In this document: piece after piece, positions 35,425-45,129 of the stretch
How positions within the stretch are numbered: the first letter of the stretch is position 1
How the letters are laid out: the number at the start of each line of letters is the position of its first letter
From: Agarilytica sp033852175
Lineage (GTDB): Bacteria; Pseudomonadota; Gammaproteobacteria; Pseudomonadales; Cellvibrionaceae
Reading direction: 5' to 3'
Assembly: GCA_033852175.1 (NCBI GenBank)
Contig: JAWSUY010000058.1
Coordinates: forward strand, 1 to 64,000
Length of the DNA stretch: 64,000 bases
Position numbers and translations under genes: made by a program
The notes under the pieces: model-generated
Databases searched by the model: none
The model's input: the letters and a program-made list of their open reading frames with translations, nothing else
What the model was told of the DNA's origin: nothing

Positions 35425-37755
35425 ATGTCTAAAAAGGCGGCGAAAGAACTCGAAACTGCTCAAAAAGCGGTCACCATCGGCGGTAAGATCCTAAAAGAAG
35501 GGATTCTTATTGGCTTGGTGGCTTTGAGTGCATATTTGATTTTGGCACTGTTTTCTTACAGCTCGAATGATCCCGGGTGGTCTAATACCGGCACGGGCGG
35601 CGACATTGAAAATGCAGCGGGTCCCGCTGGTGCATGGTTATCGGATGTGTTTTTCTCCATTTTTGGGCAATTGGCTTTTCTATTTCCGTTGATGCTTGTA
35701 TTTCAAGTTTGGCAGCAAATACGTAATCGTACTCGTGACAGTTTTGATCCCTTGATGATTGGGCTTAAAAGCATAGGCTTCATATTGGTTATGGTTTCGG
35801 CCACAGGAATCGCCGTCATGCAATATGGCGACACGAGCTCGTCTTTGCCGTTTTCAAATGGCGGTTATTTAGGCCTTTCAACCGCAACAGCTGTAGACAG
35901 TTCATTTGGATACATGGGGGGAAGCTTCTTATTGCTGGCCCTGTTTTTATTCGGTTTAACCGTCTTTGTCGAAATATCGTGGTTTGCGGTAATGGACTCG
36001 ATTGGTGCGAGTGTTATCTGGTTAGGTCATTATCTTAAGCAGCGGTTCATTGTTTGGCGTTCAAAATGGCAAGAGAAAAGGCAAATTAAGCAGGTAGTGC
36101 AAGAGCGAAGAGAAGCCGTAAAGGTCGAAATAAAGCGCCAAGAAGCGAGAATCCCTCCGACTATTGAACCGGTGAAACAAAAGCCAAAAATTAGCACGCG
36201 AGTGCAGAAAGAAAAGCAGCAAGCTTTGGAATTTGATGACGCCCCGGTAGGCGAACTTCCTGCTATTAACTTGTTAGATCCAGCTGACGAGCAGAGTGAT
36301 AAAGGATATTCCGCTGATGCTTTAGAGGCGATGTCACGCGTATTGGAATTGAAACTAAAAGACTTTGGTGTCATTGCTGAAGTAGTGGCTGTATTGCCCG
36401 GGCCAGTAGTAACCCGCTTTGAAATCCAACCAGCAGCGGGCGTTAAGGTCAGCAAGATAACCAATTTGGCCAAAGATTTGGCCCGCTCGATGGCGGTGAT
36501 CAGCGTTCGCGTGGTTGAAGTTATTCAAGGAAAGTCAGTAGTGGGCATTGAGATCCCTAATGAATATCGCGAAATGGTTCGCTTGAGTGAAGTTATTGCA
36601 TCGGAGGTGTATGAAAACAACAAATCGCCACTCGCATTAGCGCTCGGACACGATATATCCGGTCAGCCGATAGTGGCAGATTTGGCTAAAATGCCGCACT
36701 TGTTGGTAGCCGGAACAACCGGATCCGGTAAGTCAGTGGGCGTGAACTCAATGTTAGTGAGCATGCTTTATAAATCGTCACCCGAAGACGTTCGAATGAT
36801 TTTGGTTGATCCCAAGATGTTAGAATTATCGGTTTACGAAGGAATTCCTCATCTTTTAACGCCAGTGATTACCGATATGAAAGACGCCGCAACGGCACTT
36901 CGTTGGTGTGTTGGTGAAATGGAGCGTCGATACAAATTAATGGCGGCGCTAGGAGTGCGCAATTTGGCGGGCTTCAATAAAAAAGTGAAAGATGCTGCGA
37001 AAGCGGGTGAGCCCATATCCGATCCGATATGGGTTCCGGAAGATGATGGCGTGATTGAAATGCCAAATCAGGAAGCGCCACACCTGGAATCCATGCCGTG
37101 TATTGTCATTGTGATCGATGAGTTTGCGGACATGATGATGATTGTCGGTAAAAAAGTAGAACAATTGATCGCGCGTATTGCCCAAAAAGCGCGTGCTGCG
37201 GGTATTCATTTGATTCTTGCTACACAGAGACCGTCGGTTGATGTGATTACGGGTCTCATTAAAGCGAATGTCCCCACAAGAATTGCTTTTCAAGTATCGT
37301 CCAAAATCGATTCACGAACGATTCTCGATCAAGGCGGTGCAGAACAATTGTTGGGGCATGGCGATATGCTCTATTTACCACCAGGCTCTGGAGTAACAAC
37401 TCGTGTGCATGGTGCTTTCGTTGATGATCACGAGGTTCATAAGGTTGTCGCAGATTGGAAAAAGCGTGGTAAACCAGACTATATAGACGCTATTTTTAGC
37501 GAGAGTGTTGACTCAATTCCTGTGCCTGGATTTGACGACGAATCCAGTGATAAAGATGATGAATCGGATCCCTTGTACGATGAGGCCGTTGCTTTTGTTC
37601 TTGAAACGCGAAAGGCCAGCATTTCTTCTGTTCAACGCAAGTTGCGGGTGGGATATAACCGAGCGGCACGATTGATCGAGCAAATGGAGCGGTCGGGTGT
37701 TGTGTCCGAGATGGGGAATAATGGCAGTCGAGATATACTTGTACCGGCTCGCTAG
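35425..37755 (+). CDS. ftsK: DNA translocase FtsK
   Basis: A 776-residue septal DNA pump that clears chromosome termini and activates XerCD recombination at dif. About four membrane helices lie in residues 28-200; a short charged linker (about 200-290) follows; the motor (alpha/beta) has Walker A TTGSGKSV at about 431-438 and the Walker B region IVIVIDEFADMMM; the gamma DNA-recognition domain is the last ~65 residues (VSSVQRKLRVGYNRAARLIE type). It is short compared with E. coli FtsK (1329 residues) because the linker is short, as in Pseudomonas. lolA starts 78 bases downstream. Confidence 0.96.
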   Translation: MSKKAAKELETAQKAVTIGGKILKEGILIGLVALSAYLILALFSYSSNDPGWSNTGTGGDIENAAGPAGAWLSDVFFSIFGQLAFLFPLMLVFQVWQQIRNRTRDSFDPLMIGLKSIGFILVMVSATGIAVMQYGDTSSSLPFSNGGYLGLSTATAVDSSFGYMGGSFLLLALFLFGLTVFVEISWFAVMDSIGASVIWLGHYLKQRFIVWRSKWQEKRQIKQVVQERREAVKVEIKRQEARIPPTIEPVKQKPKISTRVQKEKQQALEFDDAPVGELPAINLLDPADEQSDKGYSADALEAMSRVLELKLKDFGVIAEVVAVLPGPVVTRFEIQPAAGVKVSKITNLAKDLARSMAVISVRVVEVIQGKSVVGIEIPNEYREMVRLSEVIASEVYENNKSPLALALGHDISGQPIVADLAKMPHLLVAGTTGSGKSVGVNSMLVSMLYKSSPEDVRMILVDPKMLELSVYEGIPHLLTPVITDMKDAATALRWCVGEMERRYKLMAALGVRNLAGFNKKVKDAAKAGEPISDPIWVPEDDGVIEMPNQEAPHLESMPCIVIVIDEFADMMMIVGKKVEQLIARIAQKARAAGIHLILATQRPSVDVITGLIKANVPTRIAFQVSSKIDSRTILDQGGAEQLLGHGDMLYLPPGSGVTTRVHGAFVDDHEVHKVVADWKKRGKPDYIDAIFSESVDSIPVPGFDDESSDKDDESDPLYDEAVAFVLETRKASISSVQRKLRVGYNRAARLIEQMERSGVVSEMGNNGSRDILVPAR

Positions 37756-37833
37756 ACCCTCGAATTTTCGTGAAAAACATCAGTACGAATAACAAACCTA
37801 AGTGATTAAAAAGAACGATTAATAGGACCAACT

Positions 37834-38502
37834 ATGAAGTTATTTTTCCCCTTACTCTTTTGCATCTTATGGTCGGGGCAAATTTATGCAGATAAAAAGG
37901 CGGTGGAGTCTTTTTCCGAAGCATTGTTATCTGTAGAAACAATGACTGGACATTTTACACAGCGAATAATTGATTCTGAAGAGTTTAACAGTAGTGGAGA
38001 CGCAGGAAAAAACGATGACGCAAGTATTCAAACCTCTGAAGGTAACTTCATCATAAAGCGTCCGGGTTATTTTCTTTGGCATGTTTCGCCGCCGTATGAA
38101 CAAATGATCATTGGCTCTCCCGGTTCTTTGAAAGTTTATGATCCTGATTTAGAGCAAATGACAGTACATGCGCAAGATTCTCTTTCGGGAACTCCAGCTT
38201 CGTTGATCAGTGGAGACGTCACCTTAATCGATAAAAACTATGACGTTGAGTTGAAGCAAAGTAAAAAAATACGGACCTATACACTTACTGAGAAAGGCGC
38301 AGGTGAAGGAGCATTTGAATCATTAGTGTTTGTTTTTTCGAGAAAATCGAAAGACAACTTACTTTTCGAAATGTCCTTTATCGATAAGCTCGGCCAAAAA
38401 GTTGAAATTTTAATTTCACAGCAAAAAAATAATCCTCGGATTGAGGATAGCGCGTTTGATTTCGAGCCGCCCAAAGGCACAGACATTATCATCGATGGCT
38501 GA
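37834..38502 (+). CDS. lolA: Outer-membrane lipoprotein carrier protein LolA
   Basis: A 222-residue periplasmic chaperone that takes lipoproteins from LolCDE to LolB at the outer membrane. Signal peptide about 1-19 (cleavage after YA, before DKK). The mature part has the half-barrel pattern of LolA: MTGHFTQRIIDSE (about 37-49), GNFIIKRPGYFLWHVSPPYEQMI, and KVYDPDLEQMTV. It has an unusual Ser/Asp insert (about 50-65). The lolCDE genes are in the same window but 23 kb away. Its last 8 bases overlap the start of rarA. Confidence 0.95.
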   Translation: MKLFFPLLFCILWSGQIYADKKAVESFSEALLSVETMTGHFTQRIIDSEEFNSSGDAGKNDDASIQTSEGNFIIKRPGYFLWHVSPPYEQMIIGSPGSLKVYDPDLEQMTVHAQDSLSGTPASLISGDVTLIDKNYDVELKQSKKIRTYTLTEKGAGEGAFESLVFVFSRKSKDNLLFEMSFIDKLGQKVEILISQQKNNPRIEDSAFDFEPPKGTDIIIDG

Positions 38503-39814
38503 TCTTTTTGAGCAAGATGTCGATATGGGGCAGCCCTTGGCTGCACGTATGCGCCCCCAAAATCTTAACGAATATATTGGGCAAGATCATTTGCTGGGTG
38601 CCGGTAAACCTCTACGCCTGTCGATAGAGCGGGGGCAGATCCACTCCATGATTTTATGGGGGCCACCTGGGGTGGGTAAAACCACCTTGGCGAAATTACT
38701 CGCGAATGAAATAGAAGCTCATTTCATCGCCATCTCTGCAGTTTTATCCGGCGTGAAAGATATTCGGGCAGCGATAGAAGAAGCTAAGCTCCATCAGAGC
38801 ACCTACGGCAGTAAGACCATATTATTTATTGATGAAGTACACCGTTTTAACAAAGCGCAGCAAGATGCTTTCTTGCCCTTTGTTGAAGATGGCACCGTTG
38901 TCTTTGTTGGAGCAACGACAGAAAATCCCTCGTTTGAGGTCAATAATGCTCTGTTGTCGCGTTGCAGAGTGTATGTCCTCAAGAGCTTTTCTGAGGACCA
39001 GCTTCAGAAAGTGTTAATCCGCGCGTTAAACGACGAAAAGTTTGGTTTAGGGCTTCGCAATATCACAGTCGCAGAAAACGAAATGCGCGCTTTAGTGGTC
39101 GCAGGTGATGGTGATGCTCGTCGGTCTCTCAATTTACTGGAAATTGGCTGTGACCTTTTAGATGATGGCGATAGCTTGTCCGAAACGGTAATCGCCCAAA
39201 TACTGGTTGGTGATGTTCGGCGCTTTGACAAAGGCGGCGACCTATTTTATGAGCAAATTTCTGCCTTACATAAGTCTGTAAGAGGGAGCGATCCTGATGC
39301 TGCCTTATACTGGATGATGCGTATGTTGGACGGGGGTTGCGATCCTCTATATTTGGCACGACGCGTCGTACGTATTGCCAGTGAAGATATCGGCAATGCC
39401 GACCCTCGCGGTTTGGCGCTAGCGATTAATGCTTGGGAAGCGCAAGAGCGTTTAGGCAGCCCAGAGGGGGAGCTATCAATAGCACAAGCTGTAGTCTATT
39501 TGGCTTGCGCTCCCAAAAGTAACGCCGTGTATAATGCCTTCAAAAAAGCCCGCAGTGAAATTCAGTCCCTACCGAGTTATGACGTTCCCATGCATTTACG
39601 TAATGCGCCGACGTCATTAATGAAAGGGATGGATTATGGTAAAGATTACCGTTACGCACATTCAGAAGAGGGCGGCTTTGCTGCTGGTGAATCGTACTTT
39701 CCCGATGAGATGGAAGGGCGAGTTTATTACGAACCGGTCGAAAGAGGCTTAGAAATTAAAATTTCAGAAAAACTGAAGCGGCTTCGTGCGCTGAACAAGC
39801 AATCTCAAGGGTGA
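38495..39814 (+). CDS. rarA: Replication-associated recombination protein A
   Basis: A 439-residue AAA+ ATPase (MgsA/RarA) that acts at stalled replication forks. The ATG at 38495 begins MADLFEQDVDMGQPLAARM, the usual family start; an in-frame upstream start at 38441 is less likely. Walker A GPPGVGKTT (about 55-63), Walker B TILFIDEVHRFNKAQQD (about 108-124), sensor 1 GATTENPS, then the tetramerisation region ending with YRYAHSEEGGFAAGESYFPD. It overlaps lolA by 8 bases, and crcB follows immediately. Confidence 0.96.
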   Translation: MADLFEQDVDMGQPLAARMRPQNLNEYIGQDHLLGAGKPLRLSIERGQIHSMILWGPPGVGKTTLAKLLANEIEAHFIAISAVLSGVKDIRAAIEEAKLHQSTYGSKTILFIDEVHRFNKAQQDAFLPFVEDGTVVFVGATTENPSFEVNNALLSRCRVYVLKSFSEDQLQKVLIRALNDEKFGLGLRNITVAENEMRALVVAGDGDARRSLNLLEIGCDLLDDGDSLSETVIAQILVGDVRRFDKGGDLFYEQISALHKSVRGSDPDAALYWMMRMLDGGCDPLYLARRVVRIASEDIGNADPRGLALAINAWEAQERLGSPEGELSIAQAVVYLACAPKSNAVYNAFKKARSEIQSLPSYDVPMHLRNAPTSLMKGMDYGKDYRYAHSEEGGFAAGESYFPDEMEGRVYYEPVERGLEIKISEKLKRLRALNKQSQG

Positions 39815-39816
39815 TC

Positions 39817-40188
39817 ATGCATTGGCTAGCTGTGGCTTTAGGCGGAAGTGTTGGTGCAATGTGCCGTTACGGCATTGCTTTGGCGCTACCCACTCAAGCA
39901 GGTAAATTTCCCATCGCGACTTTAACGGTCAATGTGCTGGGATCTATGTGCTTGGCGATGTTGTTTGTACTCATCACTGAAAAAGCCGTTTTACCATCAA
40001 TTTGGCGCCAAATATTAATGGTTGGTTTTTTTGGCGCTTTTACAACGTTTTCAACTTTCTCGCTAGAATCGTTGCAGTTATTGCAGGCGGGACAGTTGAA
40101 ATTGGCGTTGATCTATATGCTCAGCAGTGTTTCGGCTTGTATAGTCGCAGCATTTGCAGGATACAATTTAATTAACAAAATACTTTAG
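39817..40188 (+). CDS. crcB: Fluoride ion transporter CrcB
   Basis: A 123-residue dual-topology membrane protein (Fluc) that exports fluoride. Four membrane helices; family motifs GGSVGAMCRYGI (about 8-19), TLTVNVLGSMCLAM (about 33-46, with the Asn of the pore) and GFFGAFTTFSTFS (about 70-82, with the Phe box and central Na+-site). The ATG at 39817 has AAGG at 7-base spacing; a GTG at 39811 would overlap rarA by 4 bases. No fluoride riboswitch is visible upstream, as expected inside an operon. Confidence 0.93.
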   Translation: MHWLAVALGGSVGAMCRYGIALALPTQAGKFPIATLTVNVLGSMCLAMLFVLITEKAVLPSIWRQILMVGFFGAFTTFSTFSLESLQLLQAGQLKLALIYMLSSVSACIVAAFAGYNLINKIL

Positions 40189-40206
40189 GATTAAAGTGGG
40201 AACCTT

Positions 40207-41490
40207 ATGCTAGACCCGAAACTTCTTCGTTCAGAACTCGAAACTGTTGCAGCCAACTTACAAAAACGTGGTTATACGCTCGACACAAATAAAATAGAGC
40301 AGTTGGAGACTCAGCGAAAAGCCCTACAGTCAGAGTCAGAATCTTTACAGAACCAACAAAAACAAAGCGCAAAAAAAATTGGCAAAGTTAAAGCTTCTGG
40401 CGGGGATATAGCGCCATTGTTAAAAGAGGTTGATAACCTTAAGTCATCGAGCAATGAAGCCAAGCAGCGACTTACAGAAGTACAAAATGAAATAGAAGCG
40501 ATCGTCACAGCCATACCAAACGTAGTGTCTGACGATGTTCCGGCCGGCGCGAGTGAAGATGATAACGTTGAAGTGCTTAAATGGGGTGAGCCAAAAACCT
40601 ATAGCTTTGACGTAAAAGATCATGTTGATGTTGGTGAGGGCATAGGCGGACTGGATTTTGAAACTGCAGCAAAGCTCACTGGCTCACGCTTCGCTTTAAT
40701 GCGTAGAGACATCGCTAAGCTTCATCGGGCACTCATTCAATTGATGCTGGATACGCATGGTGACGAGCATGGCTACGAAGAGCTGAATGTACCGTACATC
40801 GTCAATAAAGATTCACTTTTTGGAACGGGCCAATTACCCAAATTTGAAGAGGACTTGTTTAAGTTGCGCGAAGATCGCGAACTTTACTTAATTCCTACCG
40901 CAGAAGTTCCCGTCACCAACATCTTGCGCAACGAAATCGTTGACGAAAAAAACTTACCGATTAAATTTACGGCTCATACACCGTGTTTCCGTTCTGAAGC
41001 CGGTTCTGCTGGTCGTGACACGCGGGGAATGATTCGTCAGCATCAATTCGAAAAGGTTGAACTGGTTCAATTTGTCTTGCCAGAAAACTCAAATCAAGCA
41101 CTTGAAGATTTAACGCAGAATGCAGAGGCAATTCTGCAAAAGTTAGAATTACCGTATCGTAAAGTTATATTGTGTGGTGGGGACATAGGCTTCTCAGCTC
41201 ATAAAACCTATGACTTAGAAGTTTGGTTGCCTTCGCAAGCAACGTACCGTGAAATTTCGTCGTGCAGTAATTTTGGCGACTTTCAGGCGCGTCGAATGAA
41301 GGCGCGTTATCGTAGCCAAGAAACCGGAAAACCTGCGTTGCTTCACACTGTAAATGGTTCGGGTTTGGCGGTAGGTCGGACCTTGGTGGCTATTTTAGAA
41401 AACTACCAACAAGAAGACGGCTCAGTTGCTATACCATCTGCATTGCAGGCCTATATGGGTGGGAAAACCGTTATGGCTGTAGCGTCTTAA
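40207..41490 (+). CDS. serS: Seryl-tRNA synthetase
   Basis: A 427-residue class II aminoacyl-tRNA synthetase. N-terminal two-helix coiled-coil arm for tRNA-Ser (about 1-105), then the catalytic domain with motif 2 FRSEAGSAGRDTRGMIRQHQF (positions about 263-283) and motif 3 NGSGLAVGRTLVAILENYQ (about 383-401). TGQLPKFEEDLFKL and TAEVPVTN are typical. It is 18 bases after crcB; the rarA-crcB-serS-cysG order is the Pseudomonas one. Confidence 0.98.
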   Translation: MLDPKLLRSELETVAANLQKRGYTLDTNKIEQLETQRKALQSESESLQNQQKQSAKKIGKVKASGGDIAPLLKEVDNLKSSSNEAKQRLTEVQNEIEAIVTAIPNVVSDDVPAGASEDDNVEVLKWGEPKTYSFDVKDHVDVGEGIGGLDFETAAKLTGSRFALMRRDIAKLHRALIQLMLDTHGDEHGYEELNVPYIVNKDSLFGTGQLPKFEEDLFKLREDRELYLIPTAEVPVTNILRNEIVDEKNLPIKFTAHTPCFRSEAGSAGRDTRGMIRQHQFEKVELVQFVLPENSNQALEDLTQNAEAILQKLELPYRKVILCGGDIGFSAHKTYDLEVWLPSQATYREISSCSNFGDFQARRMKARYRSQETGKPALLHTVNGSGLAVGRTLVAILENYQQEDGSVAIPSALQAYMGGKTVMAVAS

Positions 41491-41528
41491 TTTCAATTGG
41501 TGAGGATAGGCAAGTAGAGAGCTAAGCT

Positions 41529-42914
41529 ATGGAATTTTTACCGCTTTTTTTTGATTTAAAACGAAAGCCATGTTTACTCATTGGCGGTGGCGCGATCGCC
41601 ACGAGAAAAGCTCGCTTGTTGCAAAAGGCTCAAGCAAAGATTTTTGTTTTGTCGCCTGATGTTGATTCAGAGTTGCTTGAAATTGTGAAGGATAGTGGCG
41701 GTGCCTACTATGCAGAGCAATATGACGTTGCCTATCTTGACGAAAAGGTTCTGGTGATTTCAGCTACAAACGATAATGTTTTGAATGAGCGTGTAGCGGA
41801 AGATTGTCATGCGCGGAAACTGCCGGTTAACGTTGTCGATAATCCTGCAGTTTGCAGCGTTATTATGCCTGCGATTATTGATCGGAGCCCCTTGATTATT
41901 GGTGTTACCAGTGGCGGGGAATCACCCGTGTTGGCGCGACGCCTGCGAACGGAATTAGAAAGTAATATCCCAGCTGCCTATGGCGATTTAGCGAAAATGG
42001 CCAGTGACTTTCGTCAGCAAGTTAAAGATAATTTTCCTGCTGACGTTGACCGACGTCGATTTTGGGAAACCGTATTAAATGGCGACATTGCAGAAAACGT
42101 ATTAAGCGGAAATTCAGTACTAGCACGCGAACGCTTACAGGAAAAAATAGACGCTAAAGACGTAGAATCCCATGGCGAGGTTTATTTGGTTGGCGCAGGC
42201 CCCGGCGATCCGGATTTATTGACCTTTAAAGCGCTTCGGTTAATGCAAAAAGCTGAAGTTGTTTTATACGACCGTTTAGTCTCTGGCCCAATCCTCGATA
42301 TGGTGCGTCGTGACGCTGATCGTATTTATGTCGGTAAAAAACGCGACGAACATGCAGTACCACAGCAAGAAATTAACCAGCTTTTATTGGAATATGCGCA
42401 AAAAGGTAAGCGTGTTTTGCGCTTAAAAGGTGGTGATCCGTTTATATTTGGTCGCGGCGGAGAAGAGATTGATTTACTGGCCGAGCACAACATACCGTTT
42501 CAGGTCGTTCCGGGAATAACAGCTGCTTCAGGTTGTGCGAGTTACTCAGGAATACCGCTTACGCATCGTGATTTTTCACAGTCTGTACGGTTTATCACTG
42601 GACATTTAAAAACGGGCGAAGCCGATTACCCCTGGGAAGAGTTTGTTAACGACAAGCAAACACTTGTTTTTTACATGGGCCTAAAGGGACTTCCGAAAAT
42701 TTGTGAAAACCTCATTAAACACGGTAAAAAACCAACAACTCCAGCGGCATTAATTGAAAAGGGCACATTACCAACGCAGCGTGTTCATATCTCAAATTTA
42801 GAAGATTTAGCGAGTTCTATCGAAGGTAAAGGCATACATGCTCCGACTTTGTTGATTATTGGTGACGTGGTGTCACTTCACAAAAAATTGAATTGGTATA
42901 AAAGTTCCGACTAA
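41529..42914 (+). CDS. cysG: Siroheme synthase (trifunctional)
   Basis: A 461-residue fusion making siroheme from uroporphyrinogen III. N-terminal dehydrogenase/ferrochelatase part (about 1-205) with GGGAIATRKARLL; C-terminal SAM-dependent methyltransferase (about 215-461) with VYLVGAGPGDPDLLTFKALRL, VLRLKGGDPFIFGRGGEE, VVPGITAASGCASYSGIPLTHR. Siroheme serves sulfite and nitrite reductases. The methyltransferase product precorrin-2 is also a B12 precursor, but the cobalamin locus 6 kb away holds only late steps. It is 38 bases downstream of serS. Confidence 0.97.
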   Translation: MEFLPLFFDLKRKPCLLIGGGAIATRKARLLQKAQAKIFVLSPDVDSELLEIVKDSGGAYYAEQYDVAYLDEKVLVISATNDNVLNERVAEDCHARKLPVNVVDNPAVCSVIMPAIIDRSPLIIGVTSGGESPVLARRLRTELESNIPAAYGDLAKMASDFRQQVKDNFPADVDRRRFWETVLNGDIAENVLSGNSVLARERLQEKIDAKDVESHGEVYLVGAGPGDPDLLTFKALRLMQKAEVVLYDRLVSGPILDMVRRDADRIYVGKKRDEHAVPQQEINQLLLEYAQKGKRVLRLKGGDPFIFGRGGEEIDLLAEHNIPFQVVPGITAASGCASYSGIPLTHRDFSQSVRFITGHLKTGEADYPWEEFVNDKQTLVFYMGLKGLPKICENLIKHGKKPTTPAALIEKGTLPTQRVHISNLEDLASSIEGKGIHAPTLLIIGDVVSLHKKLNWYKSSD

Positions 42915-43072
42915 TTGGCCGATAACTCTAGATGAACGGCTTCAAAATCGACTTTTTATGCGTCGGTCTCATGTTATTCTGACGGAGTTGACCTTCGATA
43001 ACAGCAAGATAGTGTTGGTCGCCGCAGGACTCGTTCATTTTTAAAATAGAGTGATTTAAAGAGGTGTAGGGG

Positions 43073-43327
43073 ATGGTGGATAGTATCCGACCAACATACC
43101 GCCCGCTTACGGCAAAACCGGGGGCAGAGCGGGTAAAAGAATCGAGTGATGTCGAAACGCCTACCGACGACAAGTCCGGTCAATCCTATATTGTGACCAA
43201 GGATCGTCGGGGAAGTCGCGATCGTCGTAATAAAAAGGGTGAGTCACGCCCCATTTATGACATGCGTGACGGTGATGGGCGCCGTAAAGATGACGATGGC
43301 CGCCCCAATATAAAAATTGAAGTGTAG
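43073..43327 (+). CDS. Small charged hypothetical protein
   Basis: An 84-residue, highly charged protein with no signal peptide or membrane segment. The middle is strongly basic (KDRRGSRDRRNKKG, about 43-56), followed by acidic and basic alternation (DMRDGDGRRKDDDGRP), so it is probably disordered. A GAGGTGTAGGGG sequence precedes the ATG, which supports translation. No family is recognised. It stands alone between cysG and gorA. Confidence 0.6.
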   Translation: MVDSIRPTYRPLTAKPGAERVKESSDVETPTDDKSGQSYIVTKDRRGSRDRRNKKGESRPIYDMRDGDGRRKDDDGRPNIKIEV

Positions 43328-43683
43328 CGCCAATCGTCATCGCCTGAACAAACGAGTCTTACCTAGGTTGTCGAGTGAAGAGCCCTAACGGTTCTTAAGC
43401 CGACTTTCTTTTTCCGATAGGCATTAGCTAGTGCCCATCCAGAAATAGGACTCTGCTACGGAAAAATATAAACTCTCTTCTTTGCACAACTACATGACAT
43501 TATTTGCAATAAGCAAACGCCCACATGTAGTGGTGAAAATCTGAGTATTTTTATTTCCCCTCGCGACGAGCCATTTCTAGATAGGCACTAGCTTGTTCCA
43601 AATTCATCTAAACACTTTATTCATCACGCAGTCATAGCGTACTCATTTACCGTATTAATTCAATTTAATCCTGAGGAGGATAT
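43328..43683. other. intergenic region upstream of gorA
   Basis: About 355 bases with no gene, terminator or repeat that I can support. Its right end carries GAGGAGGA before the gorA start. Confidence 0.4.
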
Positions 43684-45063
43684 GTGGAATACGATTACGA
43701 TCTTTTTGTAATTGGTGCTGGTTCTGGAGGCGTCCGTGCAAGCCGAATTGCTTCCACGTTAGGCGCAAAAGTTGCCGTTGCCGAAGAGCGTTATCTCGGT
43801 GGTACTTGTGTCAACGTAGGCTGCGTACCCAAAAAACTTTTTGTCTACAGTTCAGAATTTTCAAAGATGCTCAAAGACGCTCGGGGCTTTGGTTGGGAAG
43901 CGGAAAATCCGGTTTTCGATTGGGCGACTTTGCGTGACAACAAAACAGCCGAGATTTCGCGCCTTAACGGCATATACGGTTCAATACTCGATAATGCAGG
44001 CGTTGAAGTTATCGATGGTCGAGCCGTGATAGTTGATGCACATACGGTCTCTGTGAACGGCAAACACTATAGCGCGAAATCTATTTTAATCGCGGTTGGT
44101 GGCTGGCCGCGTAAACCGCAGTTTCCTGGAAGCGAATACACCATCGACTCGAATGAGGTCTTTAGCTTGGAGTCTTTTCCCAAGCGTATATTAGTGCAGG
44201 GCGGAGGTTATATTGCCGTTGAGTTTGCGGGGATTTTTCAGGGCTTGGGAGCGGAGACCGAGCTGAGTTATCGAGGCCCTTTATTCTTACGCGGATTTGA
44301 CGAGGAAGTGCGTCAATTTGTGGCCGAAGAAGTTGCCAAAAGTGGGGTTAAACTTACATTTAACTCCGACATAGAAAAAATCGAGAAAAATAGCGACGGC
44401 AGTTTAAAGGTATTCTTCAAAAATGGTGAAACGAGAGAAGTCGACACAGTATTTAGTGCTACCGGGCGGGTGCCTAAAGTAGATGGTTTGGGACTTGAGA
44501 ATACAGCCGTCTCTTTAGGTAAAAATGGCCTCATCGAAGTGAACAATGAATTCCAAACTGCTGAACCCAGTATTTATGCCTTGGGCGATGTCGTTGGGCG
44601 AATGAGCTTAACTCCAGTTGCCTTGGCTGAAGGTATGGCATTGGCTCGGCATTTGTTTGACGGCCAAACAATCGACATGAACTACAAAAACATCGCGACA
44701 GCGGTTTTTTGCCAGCCCAATATTGCAACCGTAGGGTTGACCGAGCAAGAAGTTGAGCAAGCCAACATCCCGTATGCGGTATATACCAGTAAATTTAAGC
44801 CACTCAAAAATACCATGAGTGGCTCAGACCATCGAACCTTGATGAAGCTGATTGTTGATCGCAGTAACGACAAGGTTGTTGGTGTGCATATGGTCGGTCC
44901 GGATGCCGGAGAGATTATTCAAGGTGTGGCAATTGCGATGAAAGCAGGTGCAACAAAGCAGGACTTTGATGACACTATTGGTATTCATCCGACTTCGGCA
45001 GAGGAGTTTGTAACAATGCGCGAACCTGCGAGAACAGGGGGGGGGGGAACTGATGGAGATTAG
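43684..45063 (+). CDS. gorA: Glutathione-disulfide reductase
   Basis: A 459-residue flavoenzyme reducing GSSG with NADPH. FAD motif GAGSGGVRASRIA (about 11-23), redox-active Cys42 and Cys47 (GGTCVNVGCVPKK), NADPH-binding GGGYIAVEFAGIF (about 174-186), and the C-terminal catalytic IGIHPTSAEEF. Start is GTG, supported by GAGGAGGA. The last residues (TGGGGTDGD) come from a run of eleven G at 45037-45047: one base fewer or more would give a different tail, beyond the catalytic part. Confidence 0.96.
   Translation: MEYDYDLFVIGAGSGGVRASRIASTLGAKVAVAEERYLGGTCVNVGCVPKKLFVYSSEFSKMLKDARGFGWEAENPVFDWATLRDNKTAEISRLNGIYGSILDNAGVEVIDGRAVIVDAHTVSVNGKHYSAKSILIAVGGWPRKPQFPGSEYTIDSNEVFSLESFPKRILVQGGGYIAVEFAGIFQGLGAETELSYRGPLFLRGFDEEVRQFVAEEVAKSGVKLTFNSDIEKIEKNSDGSLKVFFKNGETREVDTVFSATGRVPKVDGLGLENTAVSLGKNGLIEVNNEFQTAEPSIYALGDVVGRMSLTPVALAEGMALARHLFDGQTIDMNYKNIATAVFCQPNIATVGLTEQEVEQANIPYAVYTSKFKPLKNTMSGSDHRTLMKLIVDRSNDKVVGVHMVGPDAGEIIQGVAIAMKAGATKQDFDDTIGIHPTSAEEFVTMREPARTGGGGTDGD
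45037..45047 (+). repeat. Run of eleven G near the gorA 3' end
   Basis: Homopolymer (G)11 inside the last codons of gorA. Such tracts slip easily in replication and in sequencing, so the true reading frame of the last residues is not fully certain. Confidence 0.8.
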
Positions 45064-45095
45064 GCAATAATAGAGTAATACCTAAATTAACTAAG

Positions 45096-45129
45096 CGCTT
45101 TAACCCGTTGATTTTAATGGGTTAAAGCG
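45096..45129. terminator. Hairpin between convergent gorA and HD-GYP genes
   Basis: Perfect 11-bp stem CGCTTTAACCC (45096-45106) with its complement (45119-45129) and a 12-base loop. It lies 32 bases after the gorA stop and overlaps the stop codon of the minus-strand gene. The following T-tracts are weak on both strands. Confidence 0.65.
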
